From Actinomadura mexicana (GTDB taxonomy: Bacteria > Actinomycetota > Actinomycetes > Streptosporangiales > Streptosporangiaceae): DNA of 64,000 nucleotides. The stretch is taken from contig NZ_FZNP01000007.1 in the NCBI RefSeq assembly GCF_900188105.1, positions 248,001 to 312,000 on the forward strand, in the 5' to 3' direction. The stretch's first letter is position 1, and every line of letters begins with the position of its first letter. The translations under genes were made by a program, and so were the position numbers. Below, one piece after another: positions 57,539-64,000 of this stretch. A model generated the notes under the pieces. It worked only from the letters and a program-made list of their open reading frames with translations, searched no databases and was not told the origin of the DNA.

Positions 57539-59152
57539 ATGGCCGACGCCGTGGTCGTCGGCGCGGGGCACAACGGCCTCGTCGCCGCCAACATGCTGGC
57601 CGACGCCGGGTGGGACGTGGAGGTGCTCGAGGCCCAGCCCGAACCGGGCGGCGCGGTGCGCAGCGACCGGGGCGTCCACCCCGACTACGTGAGCGACCTG
57701 TGCAGCGCGTTCTATCCGCTCGGCGTCGCGTCGCCCGCGATGCGGGCGCTGGAGCTGGAACGGCACGGGCTTCGCTGGCGGCACGCGCCCGCCGTCCTCG
57801 CCCATCCGCTGCCGGACGGGCGCTGCGCCGTCCTCGAGCGCGACCGGGACGCGACCGCCGCGGGCCTCGACGCGCTCGGCGCGGGCGACGGCGAGGCGTG
57901 GCTGCGGCTCTGCCGCCTGTGGGGCGAGATGGGAGAGGACGTCCTGCGCGCCCTGCTCACCCCGTTCCCGCCGGTGCGGGCCGCGCTCCCGCTGCTGAGG
58001 TCGGCGCGCCGGGCGGGCGGGCTCCGCGTCCTGCGCACCCTGCTGGCCCCCGTCCGCACGCTCGGGGAGCAGGAGTTCACCGGACCCGGCGGCCCGCTGC
58101 TCCTCGCCGGGTCGGCGCTGCACACCGACATGTTCCCCGAGTCGACGGCGGGGTCGCTGTTCGGCTGGCTGCTCGCCATGGCCGGGCAGCGGTACGGGTG
58201 GCCCGTCCCCGAGGGCGGCGCGGGCGAGCTGACGGCGGCGCTCGTGCGGCGGCTGGAGTCGCGCGGCGGGCGCGTCCGCTGCGACACCCCGGTCGCCTCC
58301 GTCGTCGTGCGGGACGGGCGCGCGCTCGGCGTGCGCACCGCGTCCGGCGAACCGGTGCGCGCGGCCAAGGCCGTCCTCGCCGACGTGTCGGCCCCCGCCC
58401 TCTACGGGGGCCTGGTCGGCTGGGCGGACCTGCCGTCCTCGCTGCGCGCCGACATGCGCCGCTTCGTCTGGGACCACGCCACCTTCAAGGTCGACTGGGC
58501 GCTGTCCGGGCCGATCCCCTGGGCGGCGGACGGCGCCGGGCGCGCCGGGACCGTCCACCTGTCCCCCGGCCTGGACGCGATGACCGGCTACAGCGCGCAG
58601 CTCGCCACCGGGCGCGTCCCGTCCGAACCGTTCGCGCTCCTCGGCCAGATGACGACCGCCGACCCCGCGCGCTCCCCCGCCGGGACCGAGTCGGTCTGGG
58701 CGTACACCCACGTCCCGCACCGGGTGAAGGCCGACGCGGGCCCGGACGGCGTCACCGGCGCCTGGGACGGGCGCGAGCGCGACGCCATGGCGGACCGCGT
58801 CGAGAACCTCGTGGAGCGTTTCGCCCCCGGCTTCCGCTCCCGCGTCCTCGACCGCCGCGTCACCCCGCCTCCCGCGTTCCAGGACCACGACGCCAACCTG
58901 CGCGGCGGCGCGCTCAACGGCGGCACGGCGATGCCGCACCAGCAACTGGTGTTCCGTCCGGTCCCCGGCCTCGGACGCGCCGAGACGCCGGTCGCGGGCC
59001 TGTACCTGGCGTCGGCCTCCGCGCACCCGGGCGGCGGCGTGCACGGCGCGTGCGGCGCCAACGCGGCCCGGGCCGCCCTCGCCCACGCCGGCCCCGCCGG
59101 CCGCCTGCTCGCCCCGGCGCTCGGCGCGGTGTCGCGCCTCCTCGCCCCCTGA
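57539..59152 (+). CDS. Phytoene dehydrogenase-like FAD-dependent oxidoreductase
   Basis: A 537-residue flavoprotein. DAVVVGAGHNGLVAANMLAD is the FAD motif, followed by EVLEAQPEPGGAVRSD. The C-terminal LYLASASAHPGGGVHGACGA is the second family signature. It belongs to the crtI/retinol-saturase-like group, whose members act on carotenoids or other polyenes; the substrate here is unclear and no carotenoid genes are near. GGAGGAGGG precedes ATG 57539. It converges on the MFS gene. Confidence 0.88.
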   Translation: MADAVVVGAGHNGLVAANMLADAGWDVEVLEAQPEPGGAVRSDRGVHPDYVSDLCSAFYPLGVASPAMRALELERHGLRWRHAPAVLAHPLPDGRCAVLERDRDATAAGLDALGAGDGEAWLRLCRLWGEMGEDVLRALLTPFPPVRAALPLLRSARRAGGLRVLRTLLAPVRTLGEQEFTGPGGPLLLAGSALHTDMFPESTAGSLFGWLLAMAGQRYGWPVPEGGAGELTAALVRRLESRGGRVRCDTPVASVVVRDGRALGVRTASGEPVRAAKAVLADVSAPALYGGLVGWADLPSSLRADMRRFVWDHATFKVDWALSGPIPWAADGAGRAGTVHLSPGLDAMTGYSAQLATGRVPSEPFALLGQMTTADPARSPAGTESVWAYTHVPHRVKADAGPDGVTGAWDGRERDAMADRVENLVERFAPGFRSRVLDRRVTPPPAFQDHDANLRGGALNGGTAMPHQQLVFRPVPGLGRAETPVAGLYLASASAHPGGGVHGACGANAARAALAHAGPAGRLLAPALGAVSRLLAP

Positions 59153-59184
59153 CCGGGGCGCGAAGGCGCGACGGGGCGGGGCCG

Positions 59185-60639
59185 TCAGGGCGCCGTGGCC
59201 TCCTCCGCCGACAGCGGCTTGGCCACGTCCTCCAGGGACCGCTGCGCGGCCTCGACGCCGACGGCCAGCTCCACCAGCCCGGCGGCGATCATCAGCCCGG
59301 CGCCCAGGTAGTAGCCGTTCACGACGTTCGCCACCTTCTCGGTCTCCACCAGGCGGCCGAACAGCGCGGGCCCGACCACGCCGCCGAGGCCCGTCCCGAC
59401 CGCGTAGAACGCGGCGATCGCCATCGCCCGGGTCTCCATCGGGAAGATCTCGCTGACCGTGAGGTAGGCCGACGACGCCCCGGCGGAGGCGAAGAAGAAC
59501 ACCGCGCACCAGCAGGCCGTCAGCGTCCAGGCGCCGAGCAGGTCCGCGCGGAACAGCAGCCCGGTCCCGATCAGCAGCACACCGGAGACCACGTACGACG
59601 CCGTGATCATCGTCTTGCGGCCGACCGTGTCGAACAGCCTGCCGAGGAAGAACGCGCCCAGGAAGTTCCCGATGCCGATCGGGATCAGGTAGTAGCCGAC
59701 CTTCGCGTCGGGGACGTCGAAGAACGTGCTGAGCACGAGCGCGTAGGTGAAGTAGACGGCGTTGTAGAGGAACGCCTGCCCGATGAACAGCGAGAGGCCG
59801 AGGACCGTCCGGCGCGGGTAGCGGCGCACGGCCGTCGAGGCGATCTCCCCGAACGATACGACGCGGCGCTGCCGGACCCGGATGCTCTCGCGGGGCTCCT
59901 CCAGGGGCCGGCCGATCTCCTCGGTGATCTCCCGTTCGATGCCGGCCACCACGCGCTCGGCCTCGTCCTCGCGCCCGTGGATGAACAGCCAGCGCGGGCT
60001 CTCGGGCACCATCCGGCGGACGAACAGCACGCCGAGGCCGAGGAGGGCGCCGAGCGCGAACAGGGCCCGCCAGCCGAGGTCCTCGGGGATGAGGGCGCCG
60101 TTCAGCACCGGGATCGACAGCGCCGCCGCGATGGACGTGCCGATCCAGAACGAGCCGTTCACCACCACGTCCACCCTGCCCCGCACCCGCGCCGGGATCA
60201 GCTCGTCGATCGCCGAGTTGATGGCGGCGTACTCGCCGCCGATGCCGGCCCCGGTGAGGAACCGGCAGGCGTAGAACCACAGCGGGTTGAACGAGAACGC
60301 GGTCGCGACCGTCGCCGCCAGATACAGCACGAGCGTGGCGATGAAGAGCTTCTTGCGCCCGAACCGGTCGGTCAGATGCCCGAAGAACAGGGCGCCCAGG
60401 CAGGCGCCGATGACGTAGATGGACGCGGCCAGCCCGACCTGCCCGTCGGTGAGTCCGAGTCCCCCGGAGGCGTCGGTGAGCCGCGGGCCGATGACGCCGA
60501 CGACGGTCACCTCCAGGCCGTCCAGGATCCAGACCGCGCCGAGGCCGATCAGGACCGTCCAGTGCCAGCGTGACCACGGCAACCGGTCGAGCCTTGCCGG
60601 GATCTTTGTTTCGATGGTTCGCTCCGCCGTCATCGCCAT
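59185..60639 (-). CDS. MFS metabolite/proton symporter
   Basis: A 484-residue 12-helix transporter of the sugar/metabolite porter type. FGHLTDRFGRKKLFIATLVL is motif A, followed by GAGIGGEYAAINSAIDEL. After helix 6 there is PESPRWLFIHGREDEAERVV, the hallmark of sugar- and aromatic-acid porters. AAG-type purines precede ATG 60639. Substrate unknown, perhaps organic acids or sugars. It is divergent from the CBS gene. Confidence 0.88.
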   Translation of the reverse strand: MAMTAERTIETKIPARLDRLPWSRWHWTVLIGLGAVWILDGLEVTVVGVIGPRLTDASGGLGLTDGQVGLAASIYVIGACLGALFFGHLTDRFGRKKLFIATLVLYLAATVATAFSFNPLWFYACRFLTGAGIGGEYAAINSAIDELIPARVRGRVDVVVNGSFWIGTSIAAALSIPVLNGALIPEDLGWRALFALGALLGLGVLFVRRMVPESPRWLFIHGREDEAERVVAGIEREITEEIGRPLEEPRESIRVRQRRVVSFGEIASTAVRRYPRRTVLGLSLFIGQAFLYNAVYFTYALVLSTFFDVPDAKVGYYLIPIGIGNFLGAFFLGRLFDTVGRKTMITASYVVSGVLLIGTGLLFRADLLGAWTLTACWCAVFFFASAGASSAYLTVSEIFPMETRAMAIAAFYAVGTGLGGVVGPALFGRLVETEKVANVVNGYYLGAGLMIAAGLVELAVGVEAAQRSLEDVAKPLSAEEATAP

Positions 60640-60661
60640 GGATCCCTTGGTTCCCGATCTA

Positions 60662-60687
60662 CGGCTTTTATGCCGCCTTTATGCGGC
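60662..60687. repeat. Two overlapping, mutually exclusive small hairpins
   Basis: CGGC(ttttat)GCCG at 60662-60675 and GCCGC(ctttat)GCGGC at 60672-60687 share the GCCG arm, so only one can form at a time. They sit 22 bases upstream of the MFS start and about 150 bases before the CBS gene. They may belong to a regulatory leader, or may be chance palindromes. Confidence 0.4.
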
Positions 60688-60830
60688 CGCCTGACCGGGA
60701 GGGTTCACGGCCGGGGGGTTTCCCTGGAGGCCGGAACATGCGATTTTGGCAGGAAGAAGGCCCGGCCAGCGGCCCCCGCCCCGGCGGCCGCCGTCCCCCG
60801 GGTCCGAAAAACGGCACCGGAGCGTGAGGC

Positions 60831-61265
60831 ATGCGAATTCGCGACATCCTGCGGAGGAAGGGAGACGCGGTGGCCACGGTACGGCCCGAGGCCACCGTGC
60901 GGCAGTTCCTCGCCGTCCTGGCGGAGCACAACATCGGGGCGACGGTGGTCTCGCCCGACGGCGCCTCGATCGCCGGCATCGTGTCCGAGCGGGACGTGGT
61001 GCGGCGGCTGCACGAGCACGGCGCGGCGCTGCTCGACCGTCCCGTCTCGGAGATCATGACCGCCGAGGTCCGCACCTGCGGCCCGGGCGACCAGGTGGAG
61101 GACCTGCGCCACGCCATGACCGAGCACCGGTTCCGGCACGTGCCCGTCGTGGAGGACGGCCGGCTGGTCGGGATCGTCAGCATCGGCGACGTCGTCAAGA
61201 GCGCCATCGACGAGCTGGAGAGCGAGCGCGGGCACCTGGTCGACTACATCCAGCGCGCTCCCTGA
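60831..61265 (+). CDS. CBS-domain-pair protein
   Basis: A 144-residue protein made of two CBS motifs. The first runs TVRPEATVRQFLAVLAEHNI to GIVSERDVVRRLHEHG. The second runs VRTCGPGDQVEDLRHAMTEH to GIVSIGDVVKSAIDEL. Pairs of CBS domains bind adenosine nucleotides and act as energy sensors. With no effector domain it is likely a stand-alone sensor. GTGAGG lies upstream of the ATG. Confidence 0.93.
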   Translation: MRIRDILRRKGDAVATVRPEATVRQFLAVLAEHNIGATVVSPDGASIAGIVSERDVVRRLHEHGAALLDRPVSEIMTAEVRTCGPGDQVEDLRHAMTEHRFRHVPVVEDGRLVGIVSIGDVVKSAIDELESERGHLVDYIQRAP

Positions 61266-61293
61266 CGCCCGCCGGACGCGGCGCCCGCCCCCG

Positions 61294-62763
61294 TCAGACG
61301 TAGGCGGGCAGCGGCCGGGCCGCCGGCGCCGCCTCGGCCTCGCGCTGGGCGAGGGCCAACCGCTGCACCGCCAGGCGCAGCGTGTCCGGCGGCAGCACGT
61401 ACGGCAGCCGCACGTAGTCCTCAAGCACGCCGTCCGCCCCGAACACCGGGCCGGCGACGACGCGGACGCCGCGCCGCTCGGACGCCTCGGCGAGCCGGGA
61501 GGCGATCGGCGCGCCGAGCCTCGCCCACAGCGACATGCCCCCGTCCGGGAGCCGGAACTCCCAGCCCGGCAGCAGCTCGTGCAGCGCCGCGGCGAGCGCG
61601 TCGCGGCCGCGCAGCAGGTTCGCGGCGCGTTCGGCGCGGACCTCCTGCACGCGCAGCAGCAGCTCCCGGACGATCAGCTGGTCCAGGACCGGGCTCGCCA
61701 TGTCGAACGGCTCGCGGGCCAGCACCAGGCGGCGGGCGAGCGGGGCGGTGGCGCGGATCCACCCGATCCGCAGCCCGCCCCACAGCAGCTTGGAGGCCGA
61801 CCCGATCGTGACGACCCGCCCGCCGGCGTCGAAGGAGGCCAGCGGCGGCTCGCGCGGCGCCTCGGGGTCGTGGGCGAGCTCGGCGAAGGTCTCGTCGGCG
61901 ACGAGGAACGCGTCCGCGCGCCGCCCGGCGTCGACGATCCCGGCCCGGTCCCGCGCCGGCATCAGATACCCGGTCGGGTTCTGGAAGTCGGGGATCAGGT
62001 ACGCCATCCGGACCGCGGCCTGCCGCATGGCGCCGGCGGCGAGCTCGACGTCCCAGCCCTCGTTGACGCCGACGGGGACGAGCCGGGCTCCGCGGCGGCG
62101 CAGCGCCCCGAGCGCGTGCGGGTAGGTGGGGCGCTCGACCATCACCGCATCGCCCGGCTCCACCAGCAGCTGGGTGAGCAGCGTGAACGCGTGCTGCGCG
62201 CCGGTGGTGACGACGATCTGGTCGGCGCGGGTCGCGACGCCGCGCGCGGTGTAGCCGTCCGCGATGACCTGCCGCAGGCCCGCCAGCCCCGCGGGCTCGT
62301 AGCCGGGACCCGAGCTGTGGCGGGGCAGCTCGTCGACGGCCGCGGCGACGGCCTCCTCGAAGATCGCGGGAGCGCCGGGGGCGGCGCAGCCGAGGTCGAT
62401 GAACGACGGGTCGTCCGGCGCGGGATGGGCCCTGCCGTACCGGTGGCCGGCGGGAGCGGCGTCGCGCGGCTCGGCCGAGGACATGCGGACCGGGGGCAGC
62501 GCGGTCCAGCTTCCCGCGCCCTGCCTGCTCTGGACGTAGCCCTCGTCGCGGAGCCTGTCGTAGGCGGTCGTCACGGTGGTGCGGCTGACGCCGAGGGCGG
62601 CGGCCAGGTCGCGTTCGGCGGGCAGCCGGGTGCGCAGCGCGATTCTGCCGTCCAGGACTAGGGCGCGCAGCGACCGGGCCACCGCCGCGTAGACGGGACG
62701 CTCCCCCGACACGTCCCCGAGCAGCCGGGCCAGGTGCGGACCGCTCATGTAGCGCGTGCTCAT
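61294..62763 (-). CDS. MocR-type regulator: GntR helix-turn-helix fused to aminotransferase-like domain
   Basis: 489 residues. The N-terminal winged helix is seen in LPAERDLAAALGVSRTTVTT and AYDRLRDEGYVQSRQGAGSW. The rest is a fold-type I PLP domain with the Schiff-base Lys in IGSASKLLWGGLRIGW and NPTGYLMP. MocR proteins sense PLP or amino compounds and control a divergent target. The YczE-like gene starts just across the 94-base gap, a recurrent pairing. ATG 62763 is preferred to GTG 62772. Confidence 0.92.
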   Translation of the reverse strand: MSTRYMSGPHLARLLGDVSGERPVYAAVARSLRALVLDGRIALRTRLPAERDLAAALGVSRTTVTTAYDRLRDEGYVQSRQGAGSWTALPPVRMSSAEPRDAAPAGHRYGRAHPAPDDPSFIDLGCAAPGAPAIFEEAVAAAVDELPRHSSGPGYEPAGLAGLRQVIADGYTARGVATRADQIVVTTGAQHAFTLLTQLLVEPGDAVMVERPTYPHALGALRRRGARLVPVGVNEGWDVELAAGAMRQAAVRMAYLIPDFQNPTGYLMPARDRAGIVDAGRRADAFLVADETFAELAHDPEAPREPPLASFDAGGRVVTIGSASKLLWGGLRIGWIRATAPLARRLVLAREPFDMASPVLDQLIVRELLLRVQEVRAERAANLLRGRDALAAALHELLPGWEFRLPDGGMSLWARLGAPIASRLAEASERRGVRVVAGPVFGADGVLEDYVRLPYVLPPDTLRLAVQRLALAQREAEAAPAARPLPAYV

Positions 62764-62765
62764 AC

Positions 62766-62788
62766 GAGCCACTTTCGCACATTGGCTC
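62766..62788. promoter_or_regulatory. Inverted repeat in the MocR-YczE intergenic region
   Basis: GAGCCA (62766-62771) and TGGCTC (62783-62788) with an 11-base spacer, just upstream of mocR. The nearby ACTACCAGTCCATTGAG and GTGGTCC contain similar GG-ACC-type blocks. A MocR dimer could bind here to control both genes. Confidence 0.45.
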
Positions 62789-62857
62789 TACAACTACCAG
62801 TCCATTGAGCGCCAGAGTGGTCCGGAACGCTGGCCGGCAGTGGAGGGGAAGCTCAAA

Positions 62858-63484
62858 ATGGCCTTGATGGTGCGCCGCCTGATGCAGCTCTACGCTGGAT
62901 TGGCCTTGTACGGGCTCGGAATCGCCCTCCAGGTGTCGTCCGGCCTCGGCAACGACCCCTGGGACGTCTTCCACCAGGGGCTCTCGCGGCGCTTCGGCCT
63001 GTCGATGGGCGCCTGGATCATCATCACGGGCGCGGTCGTGATGCTCGCGTGGATCCCGATGCGGCAGCGGCCCGGCATCGGGACCGTCAGCAACGTCGTC
63101 CTCGTCGGCGTCTTCGCCGACCTGTTCCTGTGGCTGCTGCCCGCACCGGACGCGCTCGCCGGACGCTGGGCCTACCTGATCGCCGCCGTGCTCGTGGGCG
63201 GCTTCGCCACCGGCTGCTACATCGGCGCCGGCCTCGGCCCGGGCCCGAGGGACGGGCTGATGACCGGCCTCGCTGCGCGCGGCCACTCGATCCGGGTGGT
63301 CCGGACGGCGATCGAGCTGGCCGTGCTGGCGGTCGGCTGGCTGCTCGGCGGCACCGTCGGCGTTGGAACGGTCCTGTACGCCGTGGCGATCGGGCCGCTG
63401 ACCCACGTCCTGCTGCCCCGGCTGACCGTCCGGGCCCGCACGCCCGCGCCCGAACCCGAGCCCGAGCCCGCCTGCGTCCGCTAG
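62858..63484 (+). CDS. YczE/YyaS/YitT family membrane protein
   Basis: A 208-residue membrane protein. MQLYAGLALYGLGIALQVSS and LGNDPWDVFHQGLSRR at the start are typical, followed by four further helices. YIGAGLGPGPRDGLMTGLAA is the second family block. The C-terminus is Pro/Glu-rich. It is predicted to transport or sense vitamin B6-related compounds by association with MocR, without direct evidence. GGAGGGGA lies upstream of ATG 62858. It overlaps the glycerate kinase gene by four bases at the 3' end. Confidence 0.85.
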   Translation: MALMVRRLMQLYAGLALYGLGIALQVSSGLGNDPWDVFHQGLSRRFGLSMGAWIIITGAVVMLAWIPMRQRPGIGTVSNVVLVGVFADLFLWLLPAPDALAGRWAYLIAAVLVGGFATGCYIGAGLGPGPRDGLMTGLAARGHSIRVVRTAIELAVLAVGWLLGGTVGVGTVLYAVAIGPLTHVLLPRLTVRARTPAPEPEPEPACVR

Positions 63485-64000
63485 CGGCGGAACAGGCGGA
63501 CCGCCTGCTCGGCGACGGCGGTGAGCAGGGGCGCGGCGCCCGCCTTCAGCTCCTGCAGGGTGCGGGGGCCGTCGGCGAGGCTGAACGCGGCGGTCAGGCC
63601 GAGCGCGTGCAGCTCCTCCAGCGGGCCGGCGACGCCGCCGGCCAGGGCGACGCACGGGACGCCGCGGTCCCGGGCGAGCGCCGCGACCGCGGACACCACC
63701 TTGCCGCCGGCGCTCTGCCCGTCCACGCGGCCCTCCCCCGTGACGACGAGGTCGGCGCCGTCGAGCGCGGCGGGCAGGCCGACGGCTTCGGCGACCAGGA
63801 GCGCGCCCCCGGACGGCTCGGCGCCGAGCAGGCCGACGAGCCCGCCGCAGGTGCCGCCGGCCGCGCCCGCCCCGGGAAGGTCGTGCACGCGGGGGCCGCC
63901 GCGCGCGGCGACCGCGTCGGCGAAGACGGCCAGGGCGGCGTCCAGCTCGGCGACCTGGCCCGGGGACGCGCCCTTCTGCGGGCCGAACACGGCGGCGGCG
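63481..64000 (-). CDS. Glycerate kinase, GarK/GlxK family (partial, C-terminal part)
   Basis: The last 172 codons of a glycerate kinase of the class that phosphorylates glycerate at C2 (or C3 in plants). AVFGPQKGASPGQVAELDAA, then GGTCGGLVGLLGAEPSGG and VVTGEGRVDGQSAGGKVVSA (with the DGQ(S/T) motif), are characteristic. The N-terminal part lies beyond 64000. It shares its end with the convergent yczE gene. Confidence 0.93.
   Translation of the reverse strand, partial: AAAVFGPQKGASPGQVAELDAALAVFADAVAARGGPRVHDLPGAGAAGGTCGGLVGLLGAEPSGGALLVAEAVGLPAALDGADLVVTGEGRVDGQSAGGKVVSAVAALARDRGVPCVALAGGVAGPLEELHALGLTAAFSLADGPRTLQELKAGAAPLLTAVAEQAVRLFRR

Overview
The window looks like chromosomal DNA of a high-GC actinomycete, most likely in or near the Thermomonosporaceae (Actinomadura type). 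The evidence is very GC-rich codon use, a mycothiol ligase gene (mshC), a fabG-inhA type pair, actinobacterial markers (DUF3090, SCO1664-like, MSMEG_4193-like phosphatase, DUF3099, DUF4235) and a 6C-type small RNA. At least nine genes appear to start at or within a few bases of the transcription start (a TANNNT box 5 to 8 bases before ATG or GTG). No phage, IS element or CRISPR array was seen. The genus assignment is inference.

Layout. 1-1484: end of a peptide-type ABC transporter (lipoprotein and permease). 1.8-6.3 kb: small membrane protein, HAD phosphatase, universal stress protein, PAC2 protein and mshC. 6.4-8.3 kb: a pair of ABC permeases with no partner genes. 8.4-12.4 kb: NRDE protein, SCO1664-like, DUF3090, histidine phosphatase, corA. 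12.5-14.3 kb: a frameshifted DUF4235 gene, an unrecognised beta-rich protein and a membrane protein. 14.4-19.7 kb: aldo/keto reductase, a RecD-like protein stripped of its ATPase motifs, an anchored secreted protein, then fabG-inhA ending in a 25-bp tandem repeat. 19.8-23.4 kb: tldD-tldE, dodecin, DUF3099. 23.46-23.58 kb: a C-rich-loop small RNA. 24.1-26.2 kb: membrane-anchored binding-protein/VWA fusion. 26.3-28.8 kb: acyl-CoA dehydrogenase, SDR, TetR. 28.8-34.7 kb: cobalamin-type receptor and icmF, divergent from marR and a hydroxyacid-oxoacid transhydrogenase gene. 35.0-38.5 kb: tryptophan dioxygenase, kynurenine monooxygenase, MFS exporter. 38.8-40.9 kb: small Cys/His protein, DUF6457, mobA, moaA. 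41.0-45 kb: lipase, rtcB, selB-like gene. 45.2-52.2 kb: MFS, prpE-like synthetase, small membrane protein, selD-like gene, fatty acyl-CoA ligase, tRNA-Sec. 52.2-57.5 kb: second DUF3099, TRIC channel, fdhD, metal-dependent hydrolase, shortened M24 peptidase, EphD-like fusion. 57.5-64 kb: phytoene-dehydrogenase-like oxidoreductase, MFS, CBS protein, MocR-YczE pair and a partial glycerate kinase.

How the genes fit together. moaA, mobA and fdhD point to a molybdenum formate dehydrogenase encoded elsewhere. selB, selD and tRNA-Sec are the usual partners of such an enzyme, but here they look damaged or repurposed. SelB lacks the switch I segment and the catalytic His. SelD lacks the active-site Cys and a metal-binding Asp. 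The tRNA has an imperfect D stem, and no selA is present. icmF, the acyl-CoA genes, prpE and the transhydrogenase form a short- and branched-chain acyl and hydroxyacid metabolism theme. tdo and kmo start the kynurenine route, without kynureninase in view.

The most notable observations are the degraded selenocysteine gene set, the three-hairpin CCCCCGT-loop RNA, the ATPase-dead RecD-like protein, two unrelated 25-bp tandem repeats just past gene ends, and a metallopeptidase with an internal deletion.
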